Shown piece after piece: positions 1 to 11,431 of a DNA stretch of 64,000 nt. Position numbers and translations under genes: made by a program. Source of the DNA: Linepithema humile (lineage: Eukaryota > Arthropoda > Insecta > Hymenoptera > Formicidae); assembly GCF_040581485.1 (NCBI RefSeq), contig NC_090132.1:23342911-23406910 (forward strand), read 5' to 3'. A model generated the notes under the pieces. That model made no database searches. It was not told the DNA's origin and was given only the letters and a program-made list of their open reading frames with translations. Within the stretch, counting starts at the first letter, position 1. Each line of letters opens with the position of its first letter.

Positions 1-2503
1 GAATTTTGTTTATGATGTTTTTTCTAAAATGGGACGCGATAAAAAAACTGATTTATGATAAAAAAAAGTTGGGTTTATATTACATAACCATCTGAATTTA
101 CAGATATGAGACTCGCCATACAAAATCGTAAACTTTGGAACTGTTTTAAAAAAGTGAATTTTATAATCTAAAGATATACAGATAAATGTTTTTAAAAAAT
201 TAGAAAAGTGTAATAAACGTGATGGTTCTCACAGAGATGCTAATCATGCCCAAATTTTTGCTAAGGAAAGTAGCTAATAAAACTGTGATTGTAAGAGAAC
301 ATTTGATGGTTCCGGTACGCTCTGTGTATTAAAATAGAGAATTAGAAATGGAATTAAGATTCCTGGGAAATACCATTATGTTTTTACCAACGTGACGTGG
401 AAGAAGCAGCGGATGATACTTCGAGGTAAAAAAAAATTACAAGAACTTACTATTGTAACCGTGTTTATCTTTGCGGTAGCCGCACGATTAAGATGCGGCA
501 TCGTGTCGCTCATAAATCGCACATGTGTCAAGCGTGGGAAAATAACTGCCCGTAAGATACGCTAAAATGTTTCTATTTCGCTTAATGAGCTAGTAATGAA
601 TTTAATGAGTTTCGGTATCATGTATTTTTTACGACTATTACCTCTATGTGAATGTAGAAGATCGTTTGGCGGCTTAAGAAACCAATCTCATGAATAATCA
701 TGACATACGGGATAGTAAATACCACGTTCAAATATAAAGAACAATCAGAAAGAAAGCGATTTATTAAATTGGTTTTTTGTACTTATTATTGAAAAAATCA
801 ATCTTAATAATTAATCATCTTTTCTCTCTTTGTCTCTCAAGCTTCTTTAATAATTTCTTCTAAATAAAAATTCTATTTCTACTAATTCTCCTTATCATTT
901 TTCAGGATCATAATGGATTTAGAAAAATTCGATTTCCTATAGAAGTCTTTCGTGATTAACCAAACGTTAACATTTACAACTGGTTCTAATTAACAAAAGG
1001 CTTCTCACCTTTTATAAAAAATTTATGGAGCTGTTCTCTCATTAAAGAAAACGACTGTACATAAATATTATGGAACATGATGATATAGATAATTAACAAT
1101 TTAATTTGTAACTCGTGTACAGTGTAGCTTATATATAATAGTTTCTATTGAAATTATTAAAAAAACGCTATATATATCACATAGTTATTTTTAACGTTCT
1201 GAAACACCGCTAGATAGAGATTGTTCGTAATTATTTAATAACACAAAAAATATTCCGCGGACAACAAGCTATGTTTTTATAATTTATTATAATCATTTCT
1301 GTAAAAACCGATTTATTAATTTTTATGCATCCTCCTAGCATATATTATAATTAATTTTCTCGTCTGAAGTCAAAAAACAACTAGGTATTGGTTTCTATTG
1401 CACATTTTCAGGGAAAAAAAATGTGTGGAATTCCCGCAATTATATATTCTAAGACGTCAAAGATTGTGAACGATATACAATAATTGCTTCTTCGATATCA
1501 GTGAAGGCAATCGCTTACGATCAACATAAGGAATCGACACTTAACTGTCGATGCATGGTATGAAGTAATAATATAAATTTATATTCACCGATTGCCCATT
1601 AATCGCTAAAAACGGCATCCAGATTATTATTTCGAAGTAATTTATCCGTATTTATTTTGATTTCTCGGTATTTATCTTGATCTGGAAGAAATGATTGTAA
1701 CAGTTTCTAAATTTGTAAACTCATAATCTCTATAGTCTGAATTTTGAAGTTCTCGCAAGGGAAACGATTATATCAAAGGTATTGTTTTCCATTTAGATAA
1801 AGAGACTCAGGATTTATGATTACGGACTTTAAGGATCGTCTTCCGCAGGATGACTTGATGATTTATCATTCTTTAGTTATCACGGTTTCTTCATCGTTTC
1901 CATGGAAATCTAAATCGCGTCCAATAAAACATAGTAATCAGGTCAATGTCTAGATGTTTAATAGTGAAAGTTATCGTATTCTTTTGATCGGATTTTTGTA
2001 ATATAAGCGAATGACGACTTTGAGAGTCAGAAGCGCACTAATGAGATTAGTTCATTAAGTAAATATTTCTTTTCGCGTGTTATACATTCTGTGCTAAGTA
2101 GGCAATTGATAAACTACTGTAAGAAAATAGAGAATTTATCGATGACGGAAAGCACGAACTATCGCTTGAGTTTTTATTTTCGTTATACGCGTCACATTAA
2201 TCTTTTAAATCAATTAGAAGATTTGTTGTATTTCCCCGCTAGACTTAATTACTTACTAATATATCAAATTATAAAAATATGTGCATCGAGAATTCTAAGA
2301 AATTCATAAAAAATAATCTAAAAATGTAGTTGCTTACTATAGAATAATAATCTGACAATATCAGTTTCTTAAATAGCGCGTTTTATAATACAAATTAAAT
2401 AGCTCCTGCAAATCTATTCTAAGTTTCAAGAAATATACAATTGTACTTAAGTGCGACATAATTTTACAACATAAACAAGTAAAATATTTTATCTGTCATG
2501 GAA

Positions 2504-2505
2504 TC

Positions 2506-2569
<64 letters not shown>
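2504..2569. repeat. (CT)n dinucleotide microsatellite
   Basis: A nearly pure CT tract of about 65 bp, interrupted once by CCCT near its left end. Seen directly; likely polymorphic. No function is inferred. Confidence 0.95.
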
Positions 2570-2571
<2 letters not shown>

Positions 2572-2836
2572 AGTATGCCTTATTTTATTTCGATATTTTA
2601 ATTTACGTACTGCGTATTATTAACACGCACTTCGTACATTTCATAGAACCACATATGTACGCATAGTGCGTGATTATTCGATATCTAAACAAACCACAAT
2701 CTTTATCGCGTTTGTACACACGGGGACAGGAATGCCTTCTGATATGAAGTTACATGTGCTCGTCGGACATGTCAGGCATACCGGAGGAAGCACCATGCGT
2801 GCTTCACCTCTCAATATTCATGCATTATAACTGTAG

Positions 2837-2919
2837 ATATTCGAAAAACGGCAACGCCGTCTCAGAGCGGGAAAATGTAATTGACAGTTCATAGTTTGAC
2901 GTATCCGTTTTTCGAATAT
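2837..2919. repeat. inverted repeat, 15-bp perfect arms, 53-bp spacer
   Basis: The arm ATATTCGAAAAACGG at 2837-2851 is matched by its exact reverse complement at 2905-2919. The right arm's TTCGAATATTATTTTA motif is repeated directly about 25 bp further on. It could be a MITE remnant or a transcribed hairpin; I see no clear target-site duplication. Confidence 0.55.
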
Positions 2920-4245
2920 TATTTTACATATATTTTTTCGAATATTATTTTATATACGTGCATTATTTTACATATTTTAAAATTGTAAAATTTAAAGCTG
3001 ATCACTTTAAAGACAAGTTTTATGGAGAATTTATTCGTTTTTAACATCTGCTTAACATAGATGCTCATTAGACATCTATTAGATGTCTATTATATTATTT
3101 TATCGATTTAAATACGTTTGATAAATATAATAAAACAAAACCTATACTGAAATATTAAGTTCTATGATTTACCAATTAATATAAAATTTTTTTTTCACAG
3201 TTATACCGCCTATTTCCTCGTACAATTTTGTGAAAATACGAACATCATGATTGTCATTCGGGAGATGGATTTCCTATTATGTAATATTAGCAGGAGTATG
3301 ACACAGGTGATAAATGTATAAAATGACATTGAGTTTCACTGAAGATACCCGCTGGAGGCTGCGAATGACCTTCGTAAAACGCTTTATGTTATCGATTTAA
3401 CTATTCATCTTCAGTGACCGGTGATAAATAAACGATAGCAATGTCAATGCCCAAACGGCATCACTGGTATTGAGGAGAACGCTTTCTTCAGGTATTCTTT
3501 GCATTTAAACATCGATTACTGAGTGTACAAAATTCGTACAAAGCCTATATTGTTATATGAGTAATTATAAATCTACATTTAATGTATTATATATCATCTG
3601 TTCATAACAATGGTAAGATTTAAAATAGCTAGGATGATCATTAGAGAAAGTATTTTTGTTTGCATGACTCGATTGTCTGTCGACACCGTGATTAAATCTT
3701 GCAACTTATTTCGCGATAATTGCTGATTGCTTGGCCTTCTCTCGTTCATTTGAATCGTATAATAAATACTATTTTACTATAAATAGACGATACGTAAAAT
3801 TCCTCTCTTTTCCATATTTCTTTGAAGATGCATAATCGATACGGTACAAATTATTATTTTAACATAAATCCTTCTAGAAGATGTTTATTTGAATATTCTT
3901 GACGTGTACTTTTTTTAAAGGCTTTTAACTCGTTTTGCCAATTGGTTCTTAAAATATCAATATGTTCATTATTTTGCTTGTTATTCTATATTCCTTTAAA
4001 ACCTGTTTATTCTGTGTAATGTAAGAGGAACGGCGTTTATCGAAGTTGATCAAAAAATCGTCGAAAGTGTAAAAGGCTGCGCGACGACAAGTCTGTGTAG
4101 ATTTTTACTCAGAATGATACGCACTCATCGGCGATTACCTTAGCCTTGGCCACGGGTTTTTTTGTTCTTGTTGCTTCTCAATCTGAACTGCGCTCAGTAA
4201 GCCGATGTTTTAGGAAGGAACGAGCGGCCGCAGTGGGAGGAAAGA

Positions 4246-4275
4246 TATAAAGACTCGGTAACCGCGGCCGATCAG
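4246..4275 (+). promoter_or_regulatory. TATA box plus initiator of the glycine-rich gene
   Basis: TATAAA lies at 4246-4251 and an arthropod-type TCAG initiator at 4272-4275, with 28 bases from the TATA start to the initiator A. The predicted start site lies 21 bp before the ATG at 4295, giving a very short 5' UTR. A strong TATA plus Inr core promoter fits a highly expressed, tissue-restricted gene (inference). Confidence 0.65.
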
Positions 4276-4294
4276 GATAGAAGTGAATATCATC

Positions 4295-7200
4295 ATGCGG
4301 CAGTATCGGGCGATCGGCCTTTTGGCCTTATTACTTGCTACAGCATGTGTCCATGCACGAGGTAAATTATTTTCGTCTTGTGTCATCATCATGTATTATT
4401 ATCATTAGTGATCTCAAGTCTCACGCTAAGATATGCTTCACTTCTGTTATTTTTTAATTTTCTTTTCTGTTAATATTCAAAAAGGATCACATATCATAAA
4501 AGAGACTTCTCAGAAACAAAGAAAAGCAGATTTTAGTACTCAATCCTTAATTAGTTCAAAATTATCGTAAATAAAATACCGTCGGAATGTTTTCAACTGT
4601 GTTTATGTGTTTTCAACTATGTGTTTATGTTTTCAAAATCATCACAGTATTCTTTGATGAAAAAAATAATTATTTTCTCTTATTTATCAGTAAAAAAATG
4701 TTAAATCATGACCTTACTGCAATTACAGATTTAATTATCTCTTACAATTATATTATGTATCCTTATCTCTTTATGCGTGGCTTAGAAAATCTCTCTAAAA
4801 CTACTATTAATTTCAAAACATCAAATCTTCACGAATAAATCTTTTCGTTTCTATTATGATACTTTCATTTAAAATTAATATTTTTAATCCGTGAAGTATA
4901 ATGCATGCAATAGAAGTTCGTATTTCTAAGATTTTACTATTAGTAAGACGACGATAATCTTATCATGATATAACGCTTATAAATATGTGTAAATTGCATA
5001 CATTCTTTTTTTATAACATCAGTTTTACAATATCAAGTTGCTGCTTGTTTTCAATAAAGATGTAATATTATTTATTTCAACAGTATAAAATTATGAAAAA
5101 ATTAAGATTTTAAAATTATTCTTGCTCAAAAATCAATAACGAACTTTATTATGATTACAGAAATTTATTTTGCAATTACAAAAACATAGTTCATGTACTT
5201 GAACTCTGATCTAAGATAATCGAGTATTTTGCTTAAGTATACTTGAATTTCTTGCAAGCATTAAGCAATTATGTATTTTGTTGTAATATAAAAGAGAAGA
5301 GAACACATAAAACTGATTATATGAGAAAACAAGATTTTATATGATTGTAGTTTTAATTTCAATTTTTTTCGAAAACTGGCCATTTTTAATAATTTATGTT
5401 AACTATCGCATTCAAAAACATTTTGAGAAATAAATAATATTTTATCAAAAATCTATGAATATTTCATGTGATATAAACGAGTTCGAAATTATCCTTCCAA
5501 TGATTCTGCTTTTAAGCTAACGTTGAGAACAGTAATAATTCTTTCAATTTGTTGCAGGAACCGAATTACTGCGTTCCAAGCGTGGTGGATCATTCTCCTC
5601 CAGCAGTGCTAGCAGTTCGGCCAGCGCCAGTTCGTTCGGTGGTGGTAGCAGTTTTGCCAAATCTGATGCTCAAGCTATAGGCAGTGCCTCAGCAGGTGCA
5701 CAATCCTCGGCTATAGCGAATGCCGGTGCTGGTGGATACGGAGGTGGTGGTCACGGCGGTTTCGGAAGCAGTGGTGGCGGTAGCCAGGGTGGATTCGGAA
5801 GCAGCGGTACCGGTGGCCACGGTGGACTCGGAAGCGGCGGTGTCGGTGACCACGGTGGATTCGGAGGTGGTGGTGGCGGTGGCCACGGTGGACTTGGAAG
5901 CGGCGGTGGCCACGGAGGACTTGGAGGTGGCGGTAGTTCCGGTGGACTTGGAGGCGGCGGTGGCCACGGTGGATTCGGAAGCGGAAGTGCAGGCAGCGGT
6001 GGATTTGCCGGTGCTGGTAGCGGAGGATATGGAGGTGGCGGTGGATACGGTGGCGGTAGCCACGGTGGACTCGGTGGCGGTGGACTCGGTGGCGGTAGCC
6101 ACGGTGGACTCGATGGCGGTAGCCACGGTGGACTCGGTGGCGGTAGCCACGGTGGACTCGATGGCGGTAGCCACGGTGGACTCGGTGGCGGTAGCCACGG
6201 TGGACTCGATGGCGGTAGCCACGGTGGATACGGTGGCGGTAGCCACGGTGGACTCGGTGGCGGTGGACTCGGTGGCGGTAGCCACGGTGGACTCGGTGGC
6301 GGTGGACTCGGTGGCAGCGGTGGTCACGGTGGATTTGGAGGCGGAAGTGCCAGCAGCGGCGCCAATGCCGGTGCTAGTAGCGGTGGATACGGAGGTGGTG
6401 GTGAATTAGGTAATTAATATTTTATTTTAATTACTTATTCTTGTAACACAGTGCAGATTATCTCGTTATCGATTTATATATCGATTTCAATATGATTTTT
6501 ATACGATATTAGTTTTGTGATTAATTAAGAAATATCTATATTTTAAAATATTGTAAATATAATATTTTTGTAGGTCACGGAGGCAGTGGAGGATACGGTG
6601 GTGGTAAGTCCAAAAAGATGAAGTATTTACTTCATGTGTAGAATTTTACGTATAAAAGATAGACATATATATGTAATAATACTTAAAAGCTTAGTAGTAG
6701 CTTACGTTCAAGCCAAGCTTGCTTTGCATTTTAATAAAATTAAACAGCATAACGCAATGAAAAATAAATATTACGATAAAAAATTTACTACCTTTTTTAT
6801 AGATATGCTAAAGCAATCGCTAATTTAAAAAGTTCTACTTCGTAGAATTGTGCCTCTAATTTTAGCTTTCACTATAATAATATCTTATAATTTAATATGA
6901 GCAGTTTAAAAAGAGCATTTTAATTAATATATAAGACCCCAATTACTTATAACATCCCGATTAGCTACAGAAATGTAAAATATAATAACGCGACTAACAA
7001 TCTATATGCTTTTAGGTAGTAGTGGAGGAGTCGGAAAACTTAGTGGGGCTCTTGGAGGTGGTAACGTTGGTGCAGGTGGTTACGGTGGGTCTGGGGCTGG
7101 AAGCTACGGTGGAGGTAGCTCTGGTGCCGGCGGTTATGGCGGAAGTAGCCCTGGAGGGCATGAACTTGGAGGATATGGTAGTGGTAGTTCTGGTGGTGGT

Positions 7201-9033
7201 GGTTATGGTGGAGCTGGCTCTAACACAGGTAGCTACACCGGAAGTAGCGGTGGTGCCGGAGGTTACGGTGGCGGTGGCCATGGCACCGGTGGGTATGGAG
7301 GCGGCAGTTCGCCGGGCGGCGGTTTTGGAGGTGGACGTAAGTGAATATTAGAAAATATATAACATTCTATATCACTGAAATCTATTTGTTTGAAGCACGA
7401 AATCTAGTTTTTAATTTCTATATTTTTGTATGCTTCGTAGCTTTTGCATTTCTACCGTCTTTTATGTTTAAATATCTATAAGATATTTTAGATTTCGATA
7501 AATATATAGCGTTATTTCTTTTGATATTTAAAGTATCTATTTTTGTTAAAAAAAAGTATCAAGGCATTATTGAATTTCCATTTTTTAAATGAATTTAGAG
7601 ATACAAATAAATAATAGAATATTGTAGTTAAATTGAGAAGTAAACTTTACTAAAATAATAACAAAATGTTAATCTGAGATTTAATCATTAAATTATCAAA
7701 TATTACAATTTGGAAAATTGTAATAATTGATAATTTTTTCCAAATTTTTGTTATTTTCTGATTAAAGACTAGTTTTAAATTTTTGTAATGTAGATGATGG
7801 CGGTGGTTTTGGAGGAGGTGTATCGAAAGGTTCAGCGAATGCTAATGCTGGTGCTTCAGCCGGAGCTGGTGGATTGAGTGGAGGATATGGCGGAAGTGGC
7901 CCGGGCAGTGGAGGATTTGGCGGTGGACATGGAGGTTTAGGTGGTGGACATGGAGGCGGTTTAGGAGGTGGACATGGCGGTGGCCTAGGAGGTGGTCTAG
8001 GCGGTGGACATGGCGGTGGCCTAGGAGGTGGACACGGCGGTGGCCTAGGAGGTGGACACGGTGGTGGCCTAGGAGGTGGACACGGCGGTGGCCTAGGAGG
8101 TGGTTTAGGCGGTGGACACGGCGGAGGTGGTTTAAGCGGTGGATACGGAGGAGGTGGTTTGGGCGGTGGACACGGCGGAAGTGGAGGTCTAGGAGGTAGT
8201 TTGAATAAAAATTGAAGAATGATTTGTACAAAGTTAATGACAGAGATGTGCATTTTATCATATTGTTTCCGATATTTTAGGCGGATGTCCTGGAGGATGT
8301 GGTGGTGGCGGTGGAGCAGCAGGTGCTAATGCCATAGCCAGTGCTAGCGCGAATGCAAATGCTGGCGGTGGAGGTGGAGGATATGGTGGCCACGGTGGTC
8401 TGGGAGGTGGTCATGGACCAGGAGTAGAGTATGTATTATCAAATACATATGAAGAAATATTTTAATTGTCTTCAATATCTCAATTCAGAAACTATTAAGC
8501 GCGATACTTTTGCAAAAGAAAAGATGAAAAATGGGAGGAAAAAAATATAAGAAAATATCTATTATTATTAAGATTAATATCGCGAATTGTTGAATACCCC
8601 GAATGAATAATCCAAGAAGCATAATTATGATGATTCAATAATGACATCAGAATTTAGCGCGTGACAAATTAACTCATGTAAAAGTTCCTTCTACAGTGGA
8701 ACAGATTTCAAGGTGAACAAGTTTCTCGGTTTCAGAACGAGTGTTTTCATAACTACCGTTTATTAATCAATGATAATTATGGATGATTATGGAAATCAGC
8801 GAGACATGCTAATTTAATGAACAAATAACTTTAACCATTAATAATATTTCTTACAGATATTTTAATCTTTTCTTTGTGTTTGCAGTTTATTCTCCCGTAT
8901 TGGCGATACAGACGAAGGTACGAGTCAGAGTGGTGCTGTTGATAATGCTAAAGGTGTTTATAGCAGTAGCGCGGCAAATATAGATAGTTCTGGTAAAGGT
9001 ACTTATTCCGTAAAAGCGGGTAAAATCCCATAA
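4295..9033 (+). CDS. secreted glycine-rich silk-like structural protein (7 exons, 655 aa)
   Basis: Exons: 4295-4361, 5558-6409, 6574-6603, 7016-7336, 7794-8195, 8281-8428 and 8886-9033; all join in frame. Residues 1 to ~21 form a signal peptide (RAIGLLALLLATACVHA), followed by a dibasic RSKR that could be a propeptide cleavage site. A Ser/Ala-rich segment leads into long GGYGG, GGHGG, GGLGG and GGSHGGL repeats. Two Ala/Ser/Asn blocks (SANANAGASAGAGG and AIASASANANAGG) interrupt them. The last exon is non-repetitive, polar and Ser/Thr-rich, beginning with LFSRIGDTDEG. A candidate polyA signal lies at 9197-9202. It resembles insect glycine-rich cuticle, silk or adhesive proteins; I cannot assign an orthologue. 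Introns 1-5 are phase 1 and exon 3 is only 30 nt. Secretion is well supported; the specific role is unknown. Confidence 0.82.
6049..6320 (+). repeat. 24-bp coding minisatellite (GGSHGGLG/GGSHGGLD)
   Basis: Within exon 2 a 24-bp unit, close to GGCGGTAGCCACGGTGGACT plus four bases, is tandemly repeated and encodes GGSHGGL followed by G or D. Units alternate Gly and Asp at the eighth position, giving a 48-bp higher-order period for several copies. Some copies are shortened to GGGLG. The high identity between units points to recent unequal exchange or slippage. Confidence 0.85.
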
Positions 9034-11431
9034 ATCAGGCATTTACATTTTGTTTCATTAATTTTTCAAAATTTGATGTTACTTTGTTAAAGATACTCTT
9101 AAAAACCGAAGAACGAAACTATAATTCCAATGTATTTTGACATAAACGTAAAATCTACGCTTTGTTTATTTTCTAATCGTCAAGAATAGCGTTTAAAATA
9201 AATCAATGTAATTATATATAATATTTTTTACACTTCAATTATAATATCTTTTTCTGTTTAAATGAAAAATATTATCGGAATATTACGTAATAACATACTG
9301 AATATTTCATTGTGTATTTCAAAAGCTTACAACTGCGGTTTTTAATGATAAGTTCCATTGATTAAATCTGACCTTCTAAGTTAACTATGTATTCTATGCA
9401 TTTTTATTAAATGTTAAATGATCGTATAGATTTTTTAAATAATTGTATAGATTTCTTAATAAAAATATAAATATAAATAACACATAGTACGTAAATAATT
9501 ATCATGCACTGATTAAGTAACACTTGCACAAATAGATTATTACATACGATGTTATTTTGCTATTTAATAAGTATCCGTTAGTTAATTCCGTTTTGATTAA
9601 CTGGGAAAACTTGTTTTTAATTCTCATCGTTAGTAAATGCTCATCAATCCAACATAATTTATTACTAATCGCGTTATGCAACCAGTGATTATAGAAGTCT
9701 GAATCGAAAGATGTTTATAATGCTTGTAGGAACTGTAAATCCGGTTACATATCTACTGTTTCTCCTATTCACAATGTAATTGTATTTCCTACACAATCGA
9801 GTGCATCACTTTGCTCAGTGCAATTGCATACGCGAGTCAAATATATAAATAATAAATCAAGAGTATACTTTACATTTAAAAAAAAAAAAGAGGATAAAAA
9901 GAATTCCAGTTTATATCAGATCGCAAAAAGAATTACTCAATGGAGTATTTATTTAATAGATAGGATATATATAACTTCAGATATATTTAACTTCAGAAAC
10001 TCAAACATATTTTGCTACACTCATTCTTCATGAATAATTCATAAGAACGTATACGCGCATAATCAGTGTTCCCAAGTGAACCTTATACGTATGCACATCA
10101 TTTCCAACTCTCCATTTGTTTTCTTTTTTCGTTGTATGTGTTCATGACATGAATTCACATAATAAAACTCGTGACTCGAAATTTTCTCTGGCTTGCATTG
10201 ATTTAATATGCTACATATGTCGCATATTTAAAATTACTTATCGTAATATAAAGAATTTTTTAGTTAAGCCAATATTGCTTTAGTTTCTTAATATTTCGAA
10301 TTGATTTAATTCTAGATTCACATGAAATACATAGGTAAAATTCTATTGTACGTGTGGGTTATCAAAATTATACACATATTTTAATAATAACCAAATAATT
10401 GTACTCACCAGTTAGAGTACTACATTTCCTCCATTATTTATTCATTCGTAGCAAATTCTGCCTTAGGCTGCTCTGTATTAGCAAAATCCAGGAATCGGAA
10501 ATCCTCATTTATTGTTAGTTCTGCGTACTATCAAACTTGTGCACATCACTTTTCACTTTCACTTTTTATATCGCGAATTTGCCGCACCGCGGTACACGAT
10601 GCGCTCTTCATGTAGTGACACGTATTTAATTGTAGCTGCACCCAAGGCAAGCAAGATAAATAATTATCTTAGCGGTATATCGATAAATACGGATATGTCA
10701 TAACAACTCGATTTAATTTCGACGAACTATGTTTCAAAATGGTACATCTAATGAAAGATACACCGTGCGCCCATAGCGTCTCTCTAGGATTTGTACCGGT
10801 TTCAATCCATTGTGCACGATAAAAAATACATTTCGCCCATAACTTGAATCGCCACTCCCGACAAAAATTCGCACTTGTTATGAATTTTTAATGAATAAAA
10901 TACGCGATTAATTGTAGAGCCTTCGCGCTTCGTGTTATAAGTTACCGTAGTAAAAACTGTCATGGCTGCCAAGAAGAAAGCAGCACTACTTACAGTCATA
11001 TTTGAAACTACGTAGCCATGTTCATTTTTTAGCTGCTAGTAAAATGCTATTTGGTTCATATCTGTGCTATAATCTAACCTAACCTAATTTAACACTAACC
11101 TAACCTAACCTTGATATGTAGATCAAAAATACAAGTTTTTTTTTAATTTCGACAAATGCATTAATAAATTAAAAGAACATGTAAGAACATAAGAATAAAT
11201 AATTATGAGAACATGTATTATATAATATTTGTAAGTATGTATGTCGCTAAGCATATCTGGTTGTCCACACACATATGTATACAATTACTGATAAAATATT
11301 AAAAATCATGAGAGTAAAGTTTGACTATGAAAAATCTCAAAAAATTCGATTAAAATTCTTTATAAATTATTATTAATTAATTATTAATAGTACAATCAAT
11401 TTTTCTCATGTCGAGAAAATTTGATAATTTT
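9034..11431. other. intergenic, 3' flank of the glycine-rich gene
   Basis: AT-rich, with a likely AATAAA for the upstream gene at 9197-9202. A 65-codon minus-strand open frame at 10802-10999 begins with a hydrophobic stretch but is not recognisable. A CCTAA-repeat cluster lies at 11074-11112. No supported gene. Confidence 0.5.
11074..11112. repeat. interstitial CCTAA (TTAGG) telomere-like repeat
   Basis: Two short runs of CTAACCTAACC are separated by an ATTTAACA-like spacer. TTAGG is the ancestral insect telomere repeat, so this supports an arthropod source. It is too short to be telomeric and may act as a simple promoter-proximal motif. Confidence 0.7.

Larger units (their letters stand above)
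1..4240. other. gene-poor AT-rich intergenic DNA
   Basis: No convincing coding exon was found on either strand. The stretch is AT-rich with only short open frames lacking domain similarity. It holds a (CT)n run, an inverted repeat near 2.84-2.92 kb and a short palindrome around 3069-3089. The last ~200 bases become more GC-rich as they approach the promoter of the glycine-rich gene. Confidence 0.6.

Noticed and set aside
5689..6327. 212-codon minus-strand ORF rich in Thr/Glu/Ser repeats
   Set aside because: It is the antisense of the GGSHGGL coding minisatellite; its repeats merely mirror the sense codons, whose frame has a signal peptide, splice sites and a stop.
5720..6409. 229-codon plus-strand Val/Ala/Asp-rich ORF overlapping exon 2
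   Set aside because: A shifted frame of the glycine repeat; the Gly frame joins in phase with all neighbouring exons.
7762..8253. 163-codon minus-strand Pro-rich ORF
   Set aside because: Antisense of the Gly codons (GGN read as NCC) of exon 5; no independent evidence.
11074..11112. Telomere or subtelomere
   Set aside because: Only a few CCTAA units flanked by ordinary gene-bearing DNA; interstitial.
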